This document shows, piece after piece, positions 11,431-21,767 of a stretch of DNA of 64,000 bases. The translations under genes and the position numbers were made by a program. The stretch's first letter is position 1, and every line of letters starts with the position of its first letter. The notes below the pieces were generated by a model, which did not search any database, was not told the DNA's origin, and worked only from the letters and a program-made list of their open reading frames with translations. The stretch comes from Brassica napus (Eukaryota > Streptophyta > Magnoliopsida > Brassicales > Brassicaceae): positions 44,649,218 through 44,713,217 of the forward strand of contig NC_063448.1 in the NCBI RefSeq assembly GCF_020379485.1. Reading direction: 5' to 3'.

Positions 11431-12102
11431 GAAAAAAAATATTTATTTTTCGTTATATCTTGAATCTTGAATCGTGTGAATAAACCCATGCTATGCTCCA
11501 CTCAACCCACTCCCTTTATCTGATAATGATAGTTCCTCCATCTATTTGGCTAAAAGACAAAATAATATTGGACCACTTGTGTTTCACCCATCATTTTTAT
11601 CTTTGCAAGTTTTGTCTGTGAATGGATAAAAAAAGCGGGCGGCCCCCACCTGCGTATCTCTCACTGTTTTTTACGCTCCCTACTGGTTCACCTTTTACTT
11701 TTGTTTTTAGTATTTACTTTTATTATTCTTTTGTTTTAAAGAGGTTGAACACGTTAAAGCATTACGTGACTTAACTCTGAAACTAAACAGAATAACCTAA
11801 TCTCCTGAAAACAAATTATTTTAAATCATGCAAATTTGAAGCTATAAATTAATATATATTATGTTCAAGCATAATATATATAGAATACTTATTAAAAATT
11901 GTTAACTGTATGATACTAAAATGATAAAAAAAAGTTTGTGTTGGATTACAAAAATATATATAATAAAATTAAAATTATTCATATCATTTTAACTGAATAT
12001 AATAATATAAATATTCTAAACCGTTTGATATGCTCAATCCGTTCTTGTTCCGTTCGATCCGCCAGATTCGCAGCGCTCGATCCGCTTCTTCCATTCGGAG
12101 CC
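11431..12102. other. Right arm of the Harbinger-like element, non-coding
   Basis: AT-rich DNA without ORFs, ending in the GATCCG-containing subterminal region and the terminal inverted repeat. Confidence 0.6.
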
Positions 12103-12743
12103 GAGTAAAAGTCAGTTTTAGCCAAGTTACGCTGGCATCAATCCAATCAGAATGAAAATCATTACGTTAGGGTGGAGTAAATTCTGATATTTGCTTTTTC
12201 TCTCATTTCTTTTTCACTCTTTTCCTCCACTTTTTATTCTTCCTAGTTACGCTACTTTTAGCCAATCACACTAACTGTGGCAATATTCGTTCGGTGATCG
12301 GTTTACTTACGATTCGTGACAACAATGAGATGTCGGTGTCGCAGCTTATTGTTATTATTTTTCCACTGCAACATATGTTAACTTAATTAGAGATTGTATA
12401 AATAAGTATGACTCGTCTGGAATTCCTTATCAATATGGATTTTTTTGAACAACAGCAAAAAAAAAAAGGTTGGAAATTTACAAAATGTATTTTATGTATG
12501 TATGTTACAGTTGTGCTAGAAAACCAATTTTTTTTTTTTAAGTACCGATCATTATTTAGCTGATTATATTTCAGAGAAAAATAAAGTCCTTGGAGGTCCT
12601 GAATATTGATCACTACCTATTGTTTCTAAATTTCATATTTGCATTTGAAATGTATTAATGTATTTACGTACTTGTATTCATATAAGTATAATTGTTCAAA
12701 TTGGTTTGAAGTAGAAGCGTGGAACAGAACAAAAAACTAAAAG
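12103..12743. other. Spacer between Harbinger-like and copia elements
   Basis: No convincing gene. Blocks AGTTACGCT appear twice (about 12125 and 12245) near GCCAAT/CCAATC motifs, which may be remnants of another small transposon. Confidence 0.35.
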
Positions 12744-13081
12744 TAATGGCAGTATGGGTTCAGAAACTAAAGACAAGGCCCAAGTGACATAAGTTAAAAT
12801 GAAGCCCACTCGAGAACCTCCTTCAACGGTCAGAACTTCACCTTCACAAACGACAAGGAAGATTAAAGCTGAAGAAGGTACGGTTCATCCAGCTCACACT
12901 TTCGAGACCGTCAACAGATTTGGTTGTCTCCAGTTGTGCGTTGTAACGGGGTGACGTAAGCAGGGTTCTCGATTAGGGTTTTACTATAAAGGTTCATGAG
13001 GTTGTAAACAAAGTTCTCAAGTTGAATAGAATCAAGAGTTAAAGTTTTCATCTTTGTCTATCACTTCTTCTCTGATTCACA
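12744..13081 (+). repeat. Copia 5' LTR
   Basis: Starts TAATGGCAGT and ends GATTCACA. The TG that precedes TAATGG in the 3' LTR is absent here; AAAAG abuts directly. Confidence 0.85.
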
Positions 13082-13109
13082 TGGTATCAGAGCCACTCGG
13101 TTCTGAATC

Positions 13110-14014
13110 ATGGAGGACAACGATTCGATTTCTACCCTTCTCTAAGTATATCTCAGTGTGATACTCTTAAACTTTCATCCCAAATTACCTCCTTTGGAAG
13201 ACTCGGTTGAATCTTTTCTCTCAAGTCAGTCCTTGTTAGGGTTTGTCAACGGCAGCTCAGTTCGTCCTTCACCTACCGTTGCAGTCAGAAACGGCGAAGA
13301 AACTGTGGAGCAAGCAAACCCTGAGTTCGTGAAATGGGTTTAGAAAGACCAGCTTGTCATGGCGTGGCTTTTTGGATCTCTGACCGAAGAAGCTTTGAGC
13401 TCAGTCTATGGTCTTCACTCTGCACAAGAGGTCTGGTTCACTCTTGGTAAGAAGTACAACAGAGTCTCAGCCACTCGCAAGCTGGTTCTTCAAAGAAAAC
13501 TTCAAGGTATGACTAAAGGTCATAAGACTATGATTGAGTATCTCAACGGTGTTAAGTCAGTCTGTGATCAGTTAGACTGTATTGGTTGCCCACTATCGGA
13601 ACATGAGATGATTTATGGAGCTCTAGCTGGTCTAGGAAAATAGTATGAATCTATTTGTACTGTGATTGAGCATTCTATAAACTATGTTCCTGAATTGCGC
13701 TTTGAGGATGCGGTTTTCAAGCGTGTTACCTTCGATGACAAGCTTCAGAATTACAATCAACCACCAGAAACCAATCCTCACATGGCGTTTCATAATGATC
13801 ATGGATACAATCCTCGTGGAAGAGGAAATAGCTACAGAGGAGGCTACAACAGAGGCCGTGGTTACAACACTTACTCTACAAGAGGAAGAGGTTTCAGTCA
13901 ACAGTTCTCTGGAGGTTCCAGTTCTGGTACAAGGTCGATGTGTCAGATATGTTGTCGTTACGGTCACTCAGCTACCCAGTGCTACAACAGGTTCGATCAA
14001 GACTATGCCAGTTA
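13110..14014 (+). pseudogene. Copia gag (broken)
   Basis: Nucleocapsid/capsid precursor of the copia element. The ATG at 13110 (MEDNDSIST) is followed by a stop about ten codons later. Further in-frame stops occur near 13341 and 13641 (TAG). The middle holds the UBN2-type gag block (residues WLFGSLTEEALSSVYG). A CCHC zinc knuckle CQICCRYGHSATQC is encoded near 13942-13983 after an RGG/Gly-rich stretch. Three stops mean no full Gag can be made. Confidence 0.85.
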
Positions 14015-14079
14015 AAACACAGTTCACAATGCGCTGACCACAATGAAGCTGTCTGATAATGAACAACATTCTGGCGGAT

Positions 14080-16726
14080 AATGGTATCCAGATTCAGCTG
14101 CGTCTGCTCACATTACCAACAATGCGTCTCAGTTTCAGTCTTCAGAGCCATATGTTGGCAATGATCAGGTTATTGTTGGGAATGGTGACTACTTGCCCAT
14201 CACTCATGTAGGTTCAATTTCCCTGCACACGCCACAAGGTATTTTAAAACTTGATGATGTACTGGTGTGTCCTGAGATTACAAAGTCCTTATTGTCAGTG
14301 TCAAAACTAACCTCGGATTATCCCTGTGAGATTACTTTTGACTCTGATTCTGTGTGTGTTAAGGACAAGGGAACAAAACAGGTGATGGCTCAAGGCAAAA
14401 GACATAAAGATCTCTATCTGTTGAAGGATACAAGATTTCAAGCTTTCTACTCAACAAGGCAGCAAGCTACAAGTGATGGGGTTTGGCACCAAAGACTGGG
14501 TCATCCTCACAAGGATATTCTTCAACTTCTAGTCCGTAATAAAGCAATAGTTTTGAATAAAAGAGAGCCGCAGTTGTTGTGTGATGCGTGCTAGTTAGGG
14601 AAGAGTTGCAGACTTCCATTTTTACCTTCTGATTTTGTGTCAAGTAAACCATTAGAGGGAGAGTTCATAGTGACTTATGGGGTCCAAGTCCTGTTTTGTC
14701 TTCTCAAGACTTTAAGTATTATGTGATATTTGTAAACAGTTATTCAAGATTCACAATGTTTTATCCCCTGAAGTGCAAATCCGAGTTCTTTTTTGTTTTC
14801 ACTCATTTTCAAAATATGGTTGAGAATTAGTTTCAAACAAAGATCATGCAGTTTCAGTCAGATGGAGGGGGTGAGTTCATAAACAAACCTTTCATCACTC
14901 ATCTGTCAAAATGTGGCATTAAACACCTAGTTTCTTGTCCACACATGCCTCAACAGAATGGGTTGTCTGAGAGGAAGCATAGACACATCACCGAGCTTGG
15001 CATTACTATGCTTTTTCACAGCAAGGTTCCTCAAGAGTTGTGGGTTGAGGCGCTCTTTACAGCAACATTCCTCGGTAATCTCCTTCCTTCCTCTGTTCTT
15101 CCAGAAGCAGTGAGTCCGTATGAAGTGCTAGATGGGAAGCCACCAGTATATACTGCTCTGAGGGTGTTTGGCTGCAAGTGTTATCCCTATCTCCGACTAT
15201 ATATGAAGAACAAACTAGACCTCAAGTCCTTACCCTGTGTTTTTCTTGGATACAATGAAAAGTATAAAGAGTATCGTTGCTACTACCCTCAGAGTGGAAA
15301 CGTCTATATAAGTAGACATGTGTTATTTGAAGAGAGCATCTTTCGTTTCTCTGATATGTACAGCAGCTATCACAAAGATTCAAACTCTCTTCTTCTTAGT
15401 GCTTAGCAAAAAGTGTATATCAGCCCAGAGAATGTATCCTTAACTCCTGAAGATCAGTCATTTACACTTAATGAGGAAGAGTTTTCACCTTTGAGAAGAA
15501 CACAACAACAAGTTGAAGTACATGTGCCTCCACTACCGTTGTTACCACTTAACAGAGAAGAAGTTGATTCTACTAGTTCTGAATCTGATGGAGATGACAA
15601 TGTTGAAGCTCCAGTTGCAGTGGCTCCTGAACCACCGGTTCACTCCATGAAAACTAGAGCAAAGTCAGGCATACAAAAGCATAATCCTCGATATGCATTG
15701 TTCACAATGAAGTCATTATATCCAGAACCAAATTCAGTCAAAACGGCATTGAAAGACAAAGGCTGGACTGATGCTATGCATGTTGAAATGGATAACAATG
15801 GAAAAGACGGAGACATTCGAGTTGTTCCCGCCAGAAGAAGGCCAAGATCCAATTGATTATGGCTGGATCTACAAAACAAAACTCAATGCAGTTGGTACGT
15901 TACTCAAGTTGTGTGCTAGGTTGGTAGCTAGAGGGAATCAACAGGAAGAAGGAATTGATTTCCTTGAAGCATTCAGTCCAGCTGTGCGTACTGTAACTAT
16001 AAGGACCATTCTTCATGTTGCGGTAACAAAAGGCTGGAAGATTCGACAGTTGGATGTTCAAAATGCATTCCTACATGGTGAGTTGAAGCAAACTGTGTAC
16101 ATGATCCAGCCACCTGGTTTTGAAGACAAAACGAGACCAGACTATGTCTGCAAGCTTAAGAAGGTCATATATGGGCTTAAAAAATCTCCACAAGCTTGGT
16201 TTGATCGCTTCAGTTCATTCCTATTGAAGTTTGGTTTTGAGTGTAGCTTCACGGATCCATCTTTGTTTATCTATCATAAAGGTTCAGATGTGATCTACCT
16301 CCTGCTTTACGTCGATGATATGATCATCACAGGAAACAAAAATGAACTTCTTGAAACTTTGTTATCTCGTCTGAATTCAAAGTTTAAGATGAAAGACATG
16401 AGAGAAGTACATTACTTTCTCGGCATTCAGGTGCATCAAGTCGAAGATGGGCTCTTCTTGAATCAAGCAAAGTATGCACAAGATCTTCTTATCACTGCGG
16501 GTATGCAAGGCTGTGCGCCTATGCCTACACCATTGCCGATGAAGCTTGATAATATTCAAGGTCAGGATGAAGTCTTCTTTGAACCATCATACTTTCGAAG
16601 TCTCGCTGGCAGACTCCAATACTTGACTCTTATTAGATCAGATTTGCAGTTCTCAGTCAACTACATTTGTCAAAAGATGCATCAACCTAGTGTCTCAGAC
16701 TTCAACTTGTTGAAACGTATACTAAG
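14080..16726 (+). pseudogene. Copia pol, first part: protease, integrase, reverse transcriptase (broken)
   Basis: A protease active-site block WYPDSAASAHIT is encoded near 14089. The integrase zinc-binding region (WHQRLGHPH then CDAC) ends in a stop near 14594, followed by a 1-bp insertion near 14660 and another stop near 14828. The integrase core continues with SDGGGEF and NGLSERKHRH (14846-15406). The frame breaks again at 15404 and around 15800. The RT domain is then open (from about 15850): QLDVQNAFLHG, YGLKKSPQAWF and the catalytic YVDDM near 16308. The frame is cut at 16726 by the inserted LTR. Gene order protease-integrase-RT identifies copia. Confidence 0.9.
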
Positions 16727-17834
16727 TGTGGGAACCGAAATTCGCACTGGCGATTTCCGTTTAAATAAGAAAACTAGGAAAACCCTAATTTCCCAGAGGA
16801 CTCGGATATCTGCTAATTACCACACGTCAAGCAATCAGAACACGAGAATAACAACGATAAGAATAAGAAATCGAAAAAGAGAGCAAAGTAGATCTTATTC
16901 TGAATATGCGTGTGAGCGTTTACAACAAGGTATAAGCCTGGGCTCGAGAGCTGTCGGCGAGATTCCTAGTTCTAGCAACCCTAAGACGGCTAAACCTAAT
17001 TGAGTCGCAGCTCGAAATAACAAAAACGGAAAATTGCCTAAATAGCTATAAGTGCTAAGTTTGCTCTGAAAAGTGCTCTGCCATGCTCCTCGTCTAGGAC
17101 TCCTTATATACTAGCTCCAAAGTCGGTTTACGCTTTTACTCTTCTGCCCTTAAGCCGTCATAGCATAAAAATGGAGATATTCCATTTTTCCCGATCTTCC
17201 AATTATCTTCAAAACTTCCGTATTTATCCGCGGAAACTTGACATTTATCCTTCCTTGTGGACCAAGCGTAAACCGTGCTGTGGTTTACGGGCTTTTGGTT
17301 AAGAAATCGTAGGATGGGCCTCGAGTCGTGTTTTAGATCCCTTTGGGCCGTCTTCCGACTCGACACGTTTACTGCGAATTCTTTTTGATAAAGAACGAAC
17401 TTTCCGCGGTTTCTAATCCGCGAAGTTTGATCGATGAATTTGAATAGCGGAAAACATGGACTGAGCTTGCTACGGTCTTCGGGAGATAGCATTCGAAGGT
17501 TTGACGAGAATGCATGGATTGATGTCGTATCGATGTTCAGAAAGGTTCAATCGCTACACAGCGACTGAACTTCGGCTCGAGCCCGGTTGCTACGTAGCGA
17601 CCGAGCTTTGGCTCGAGCTCGGTCGCTACGTAGCGACCGAGCGGGACGATCGCTCGGTCACTGCGTAACGACTTGTTTTGAGCTTTCGTCGGACATCTCG
17701 ATTCTTTCTTCCGTAAAGCTTTTTCGTAAGGAAGAATCTATTTCGAAAAGTACTCTTTGGAGAAATTCTTATTTTCTTCCTCGGACGTTTTGAATGTTAA
17801 ATTTGTCGTAACCGTTTTTGACCCCAACACTAAG
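16722..17834 (-). mobile_element. Gypsy (Tat-type) solo LTR, minus orientation, with TSD CTAAG
   Basis: The LTR proper is 16727-17829. On the minus strand it starts TGTTGGGGTCAAAAACGG and ends TTTCGGTTCCCACA, the same termini as the LTRs of element D in this window. CTAAG flanks it on both sides (16722-16726, 17830-17834). There is no internal region, so it arose by LTR-LTR recombination after insertion into the copia RT/RNase H region. Confidence 0.93.
17549..17672. repeat. GGTCGCTACGTAGCGACC palindrome array in the solo LTR
   Basis: Three to four copies, some degenerate (TCGCTACACAGCGA, TTGCTACGTAGCGACC, GGTCGCTACGTAGCGACC, GGTCACTGCGTAACGAC), linked by GAGCT-TTGGCTCGA spacers. Same motif family as in the LTRs of B and D. 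Confidence 0.9.
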
Positions 17835-18320
17835 GTATGTCAAAGGCACAACTGAAATGGGAATCAGTATAAAAAAGCAACATATTCGACTCTTGTCTGC
17901 TACAGTGACAGTGATTGGGCAGGTTGTAAAGCAACAAGGCGTTCCACTGGTGGGTTATGTACTTTTCTCGGTCAGAACATCATTTCTTGGTCTGCAAAGC
18001 ACCATGAAACTGTCTCTAAATCATCTACTGAAGCCGAGTATCGAACGATGTCTCTTGCTGCTTCTGAAGTGGCCTGGTTACAAAACTTGCTGAAGATCAT
18101 GGGGTTACATCAACAAAAGATGACATTTTTACTCTGTGATAACCTGTCTGCAGTGTGTCTCTCTGCCAACCCTATGTTTCACAAACGCACAAAGCACTTC
18201 GAAGTGGATTTTCATTATGTCAGAGAGCGGGTTGCAATCAAGCTTTTGGTGGTTAAACACATTCCAGCTTCATTACAGATCGCTGACGTGTTTACCGAGG
18301 CTCTCTCAAGTTGTCTTTGA
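17835..18320 (+). pseudogene. Copia pol, second part: RNase H (broken)
   Basis: Continuation of the copia pol after the solo LTR. The sequence reads through SSTEAEYR and then CDNLSAVCLSANP and HFEVDFHYVRERV, hallmarks of the copia RNase H C-terminus. The early part is in a different frame from the late part, showing at least one indel. It ends near 18320; the 3' LTR follows. Confidence 0.85.
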
Positions 18321-18377
18321 TCATCTCAGGAACAAACTTAGTGTCTCAGTCTCCTCCACACTAAGTTTGAGGGGGTG

Positions 18378-18714
18378 TAATGGCAGTATGGACTCAGAAA
18401 CTAAAGACAAGGCCCAAGTCACAGAAGTTAAAATGAAGCCACTCGAGAATCTCCTTCAACGGTCAGAACTTCACCTTCACAAACGAAAAAGAAGATTAAA
18501 GCTGAAGAAAGTACGGTTTATCCAGCTCATAGTTTTGAGACCGTCAACAGATTTGGTTGTCTCCAGTTGTGCGCTGTAACGGGGTGACGTAAGCAGGGTT
18601 CTCGATTATGGTTTTACTATAAAGTTTCACGAGGTTGTAAACAAATTTCTCAAGTTGAATAGAATCAAGAGTTAAAGTTTTCATCTCTCTCTATCACTTC
18701 TTCTCTGATTCACA
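18378..18714 (+). repeat. Copia 3' LTR
   Basis: Matches 12744-13081 almost throughout and ends GATTCACA. It is preceded by a GGGGG polypurine tract and TG. Confidence 0.9.
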
Positions 18715-18719
18715 AAAAG

Positions 18720-20295
18720 TACACACGATCGTCATCAGTTTCTATTTTATGATCTTCATTAGTTTAAATTTTAAGAGCATTTTTAAATATATTAGGGGAA
18801 AAGTAGATAAGATTGTGGAATAGAAGAATAATCAGAGAGGAAGATGTGGTCGTTAAAGGTCGCCATACATTACAAGATTTTCTTACGTTTGCGTAATCCA
18901 TATTACTTATTGTATATAAGAGACTTTAGAGTATTGCAATGTAAAATCCAACTCCAGGTTGCATGCAAATATAAAACGCATTCCGCATGATCTCATATCC
19001 AAGTTGCTAAACAAACATTGTAAAGTCAAGGTTCTCTTCTTTATGCGTGTCTTTCATTAAAATATTTCATTTTATTTTGATTTAGTTAGCTAAATAAATA
19101 TGAGTTTACCTAAATTAGTATGTATAGTATGAACTTTACATTCATGTATGTGCTAATTTCTTAAGTAGCGTGTTTTGTTTGATTAAATAGCATGTTAGTC
19201 TCACAATATATTGATATATTCTTAATTCGATTTCATGAAACATACACCAAATTTCAGTTCATCTGTCTTTTTGGAAACTTTAGAACAAATTGAGTATTGT
19301 TATTATTATTCATGAATAATCTGACTCTCAGATTCACCAAAGCAACAAGTAAACAAACATAATGAAAACATTAAGTTTCCACTATATTATTGATGTAGTC
19401 ATCACTTTGTAGGTATTAGTATCTGTAAATGAGATTCTCTATGCTGTCTATTGGTTACCTTTTAAATGTTTCTACTTTTCTTAGGTATAAACATTTTAAA
19501 AATCACCAATGGTTAGACCAATGGTTAGAGAAAACATCACATTTGATTTTGAAATTAGATAAAGGCTGGAGGGACTTCAACAACTACGAAAACACGTGGC
19601 ATCCCTCTCATGGGCTCTTAGAACATATGGTTAGATAATTTTGGTGCTTTGTCTAATTAAACTTGAAGTTTTTTAAGAAACATTAGTTTAGATGCTCCTT
19701 GCAAGTCCCAGCAATTTTGAGTAATAATATTTCACAGTTATGCATCTTATGGGTTTAGTGCTACGTCCCATCGACTACTGTATTGAATTTCATTTCAGTC
19801 CTACGAATTAATCTGAATTCCTTAATCAGCCCGATCTTTGATTTGTTATTTAAACTCTTTAGTTTTCGGGTGATTTTGCTTTCGTAAGGTTTAGTTAGTG
19901 ATTGTTTTACCTATATTTATGAAAGTTTGGACACAGAAACAAACTGTTCGATTCATTAGTTTTGGACTATATTGTTGTTTATTCAATAATTTGGGTAGGT
20001 TTGATTTAGTTTGGTTGTAGATTAGATCTGAATAATAGGACACTCATATTGTTTTAGCAACAAGCCATGTTATTTGCACTTTATGCAATAAACAACGGTC
20101 AATCATTCGAGAATAAAGAAATAAATAATCACTATCATATGCACTTTATGATCAACACTTTTTGATCTTTTGTATTGATAACAATTTGATTCCTCATAAT
20201 AAAGTATCAACTTACATCATGTGGTGTTGCCGATGTATATGTGTATGGGTGTGACTGTTAAAAGTTGGCATAAATGAGACTACTTAGGATGGTTT
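18720..20295. other. Intergenic DNA without recognised features
   Basis: AT-rich DNA. A 69-codon ORF at 19429-19638 has no recognisable motif and spans a small internal duplication (CAATGGTTAGA twice). I see no gene here. Confidence 0.5.
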
Positions 20296-20880
20296 GTGTA
20301 AACTAGCCCTGGGACGGATCCGGATATCCGAGAAATTTAGGATATCCGGATCCGGATCCGGATCCGTCGGATCCGTGGATTTAATATCCGGATCCGGATT
20401 CGTAGTTTCTGGATATCCGGGTTTCGGATATCCGTCTCGATATTCTATTATCCGCGGATATCCGGATCCGGATCCGGATCCGTCAAAATAATTAAAAATA
20501 ATTTTTTCAACAAAAAATACTAATTTTTTTAACAAAAAATACTATTTTTTTAATATAATACATAAATTAAATATTTATAAATATATTTATATATGTTTAT
20601 AATATTGTAAAAGCTAAATTATAATATTATAAGATTAATTCATGTATAAATATTAATAAAATTTAAAAATTTAATATATTTTAAAAATACGGATCCGGAT
20701 CCGGATATCCGGACCTAAAAATTAAGATATCAGGATCCGGATTCGGTTTGCACGGATCCAAGATTTTACTATCCGGATTCGGATCCGGGCACCCCGGATA
20801 TCCTATTTTCGGAGCGGATCCGGAGCTGATCTCGGATCGAATCCGGATCTCGGATAATAAGTCTCAGGCCTAGTGTAAAC
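20296..20880. mobile_element. Non-autonomous hAT element with 8-bp TSD
   Basis: The element proper is 20304-20872 (569 bp). It starts TAGCCCTGGGAC and its right end, reverse complemented, starts TAGGCCTGAGAC, hAT-like terminal repeats. GTGTAAAC precedes (20296-20303) and follows (20873-20880) it, an exact 8-bp target duplication, the hAT length. The arms are made of GGATCCGGAT / GGATATCC repeats around an AT-rich core with no coding capacity. Confidence 0.9.
20316..20490. repeat. GGATCC/GGATATCC subterminal repeats
   Basis: Dense copies of GGATCCGGAT and GGATATCCG in the left arm, mirrored at 20690-20860 in the right arm. Both units are palindromic or nearly so. Confidence 0.85.
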
Positions 20881-21273
20881 TATTTTACAACAGTTAAAAA
20901 ATTAATCCTATTACAATGGTTTGTTGTAATAAAAAAAGAAGTGATGTGATGTGAGGCGTCAAATTTAGTGTTGAAAAATTTCTAACACTATTGAAAGTAG
21001 AAAGGAAATAATAAGTGTGACAAGTGTTGTATTATGATTGGTTGCTTTGATTTTCATGTTTTTTTTCCATCTCAATTATATAATTTCAATTATTTCATAA
21101 TAATTATAAATAAATATATCAAAATTTATATCGAAATTTATAATTTTTTATCCTCTATAAAAAAAGACCACTTTCATTTGATTTGTACACAGAAAAAAAC
21201 TCGTCTTTAAACCAAAAAAAAAGTTTAGTTTCCAATAAACTTTTGTTTTAGCTTTAAATATTCGTTTACCTAA
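20881..21273. other. AT-rich leader of the Myb/SANT fragment
   Basis: No ORF. TATA-like blocks near 21075-21150 could be the promoter of the following ORF. This may be the left arm of an old Harbinger-type element whose terminus I could not identify. Confidence 0.3.
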
Positions 21274-21767
21274 ATGGATCCAAACAATAACCCTTTCAAC
21301 ACCCAAAACTCTTCTAATTACCCTTTTAACTACCCAAATCTCAACAACTATCAGTTTAAAAATCAATCTCCTAACCAACCCCAGCATATGCCAAATTATG
21401 GTTATCCATCAAATTTCTTCATGCCGTCAGCTGTTCCAAATTATCGTCCATATCATGGATCGATGATGTCTTATCCATCTCAAGCATCCCCATATTCTTC
21501 TGCTCCAACGGGTAATGTAACTGATTTGAATGTTGGAACAACTGATTTTCCCGAGTTTTCTACACAAATGGCTCTTGGTGATATTAGCGGTATTCATGAA
21601 GCCATTCCAGATGCAGAAGATTCAACTCAAGCTCGTCGGAGAAGTCCCAAATGGACCACTGAGCAAAATTTGGTTCTACTGAGTGGGTGAATTAAATTTG
21701 GAACATACAACATTATTGGCAAAAACAAAAAAGGTGAGTCATACTGGGGTAAAATTGCTGAATACTG
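21274..21767 (+). pseudogene. Myb/SANT-like transposon protein, N-terminal fragment
   Basis: The ATG at 21274 opens an Asn/Pro-rich leader (MDPNNNPFNTQNSSNYPFNY) followed by the SANT-like start RRRSPKWTTEQNLVLLSG. A TGA at 21688-21690 interrupts the domain where the family has Trp. The downstream frame still reads GKNKKGESYWGKIAEYW. At about 21765 similarity stops and CACTA TNP2 sequence begins. This is a truncated relative of the Harbinger partner protein family seen at 8520-10488. Confidence 0.75.

Larger units (their letters stand above)
6829..12102 (-). mobile_element. PIF/Harbinger-like DNA transposon, 5.3 kb
   Basis: The left end starts GGCTCCGAATGGA (6829-6841) and the right end, reverse complemented from 12102, starts with the same 13 bases. 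Similarity continues beyond them (AAGCGGATC, then GCGGATC-type repeats). Between the ends lie two minus-strand genes, a DDE_Tnp_4-type transposase and a Myb/SANT-like protein, the usual two-gene arrangement of PIF/Harbinger elements. The 3-bp flanks (CAG left, GAG right) do not form an intact TWA target duplication, so the TSD has mutated or this group does not follow that rule. The Myb gene carries a frameshift and a stop, so this copy is probably not autonomous. Confidence 0.85.
12744..18714 (+). mobile_element. Ty1/copia LTR retrotransposon, decayed, with nested solo LTR
   Basis: Two LTRs (12744-13081 and 18378-18714) with the same sequence apart from scattered changes bound a gag-pol interior in copia order (protease, integrase, RT, RNase H). 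A primer-binding site TGGTATCAGAGCC (13082-13094), complementary to initiator tRNA-Met, follows the 5' LTR. The polypurine tract TTTGAGGGGG (18366-18375) precedes the 3' LTR. AAAAG lies directly before 12744 and after 18714, a 5-bp target duplication. The element is interrupted at 16727-17829 by a gypsy solo LTR. Several stops and frameshifts show that it is dead. Confidence 0.93.

Noticed and set aside
15771..17003. Long 410-codon ORF at the end of copia pol
   Set aside because: Its last 90 codons are translation of the inserted minus-strand solo LTR; it is a chimera, not a gene.
20881..21270. Possible MITE related to 5765-6440
   Set aside because: Shared words (GATTGGTTG, TTGAA) are too short and no terminal repeat could be paired.
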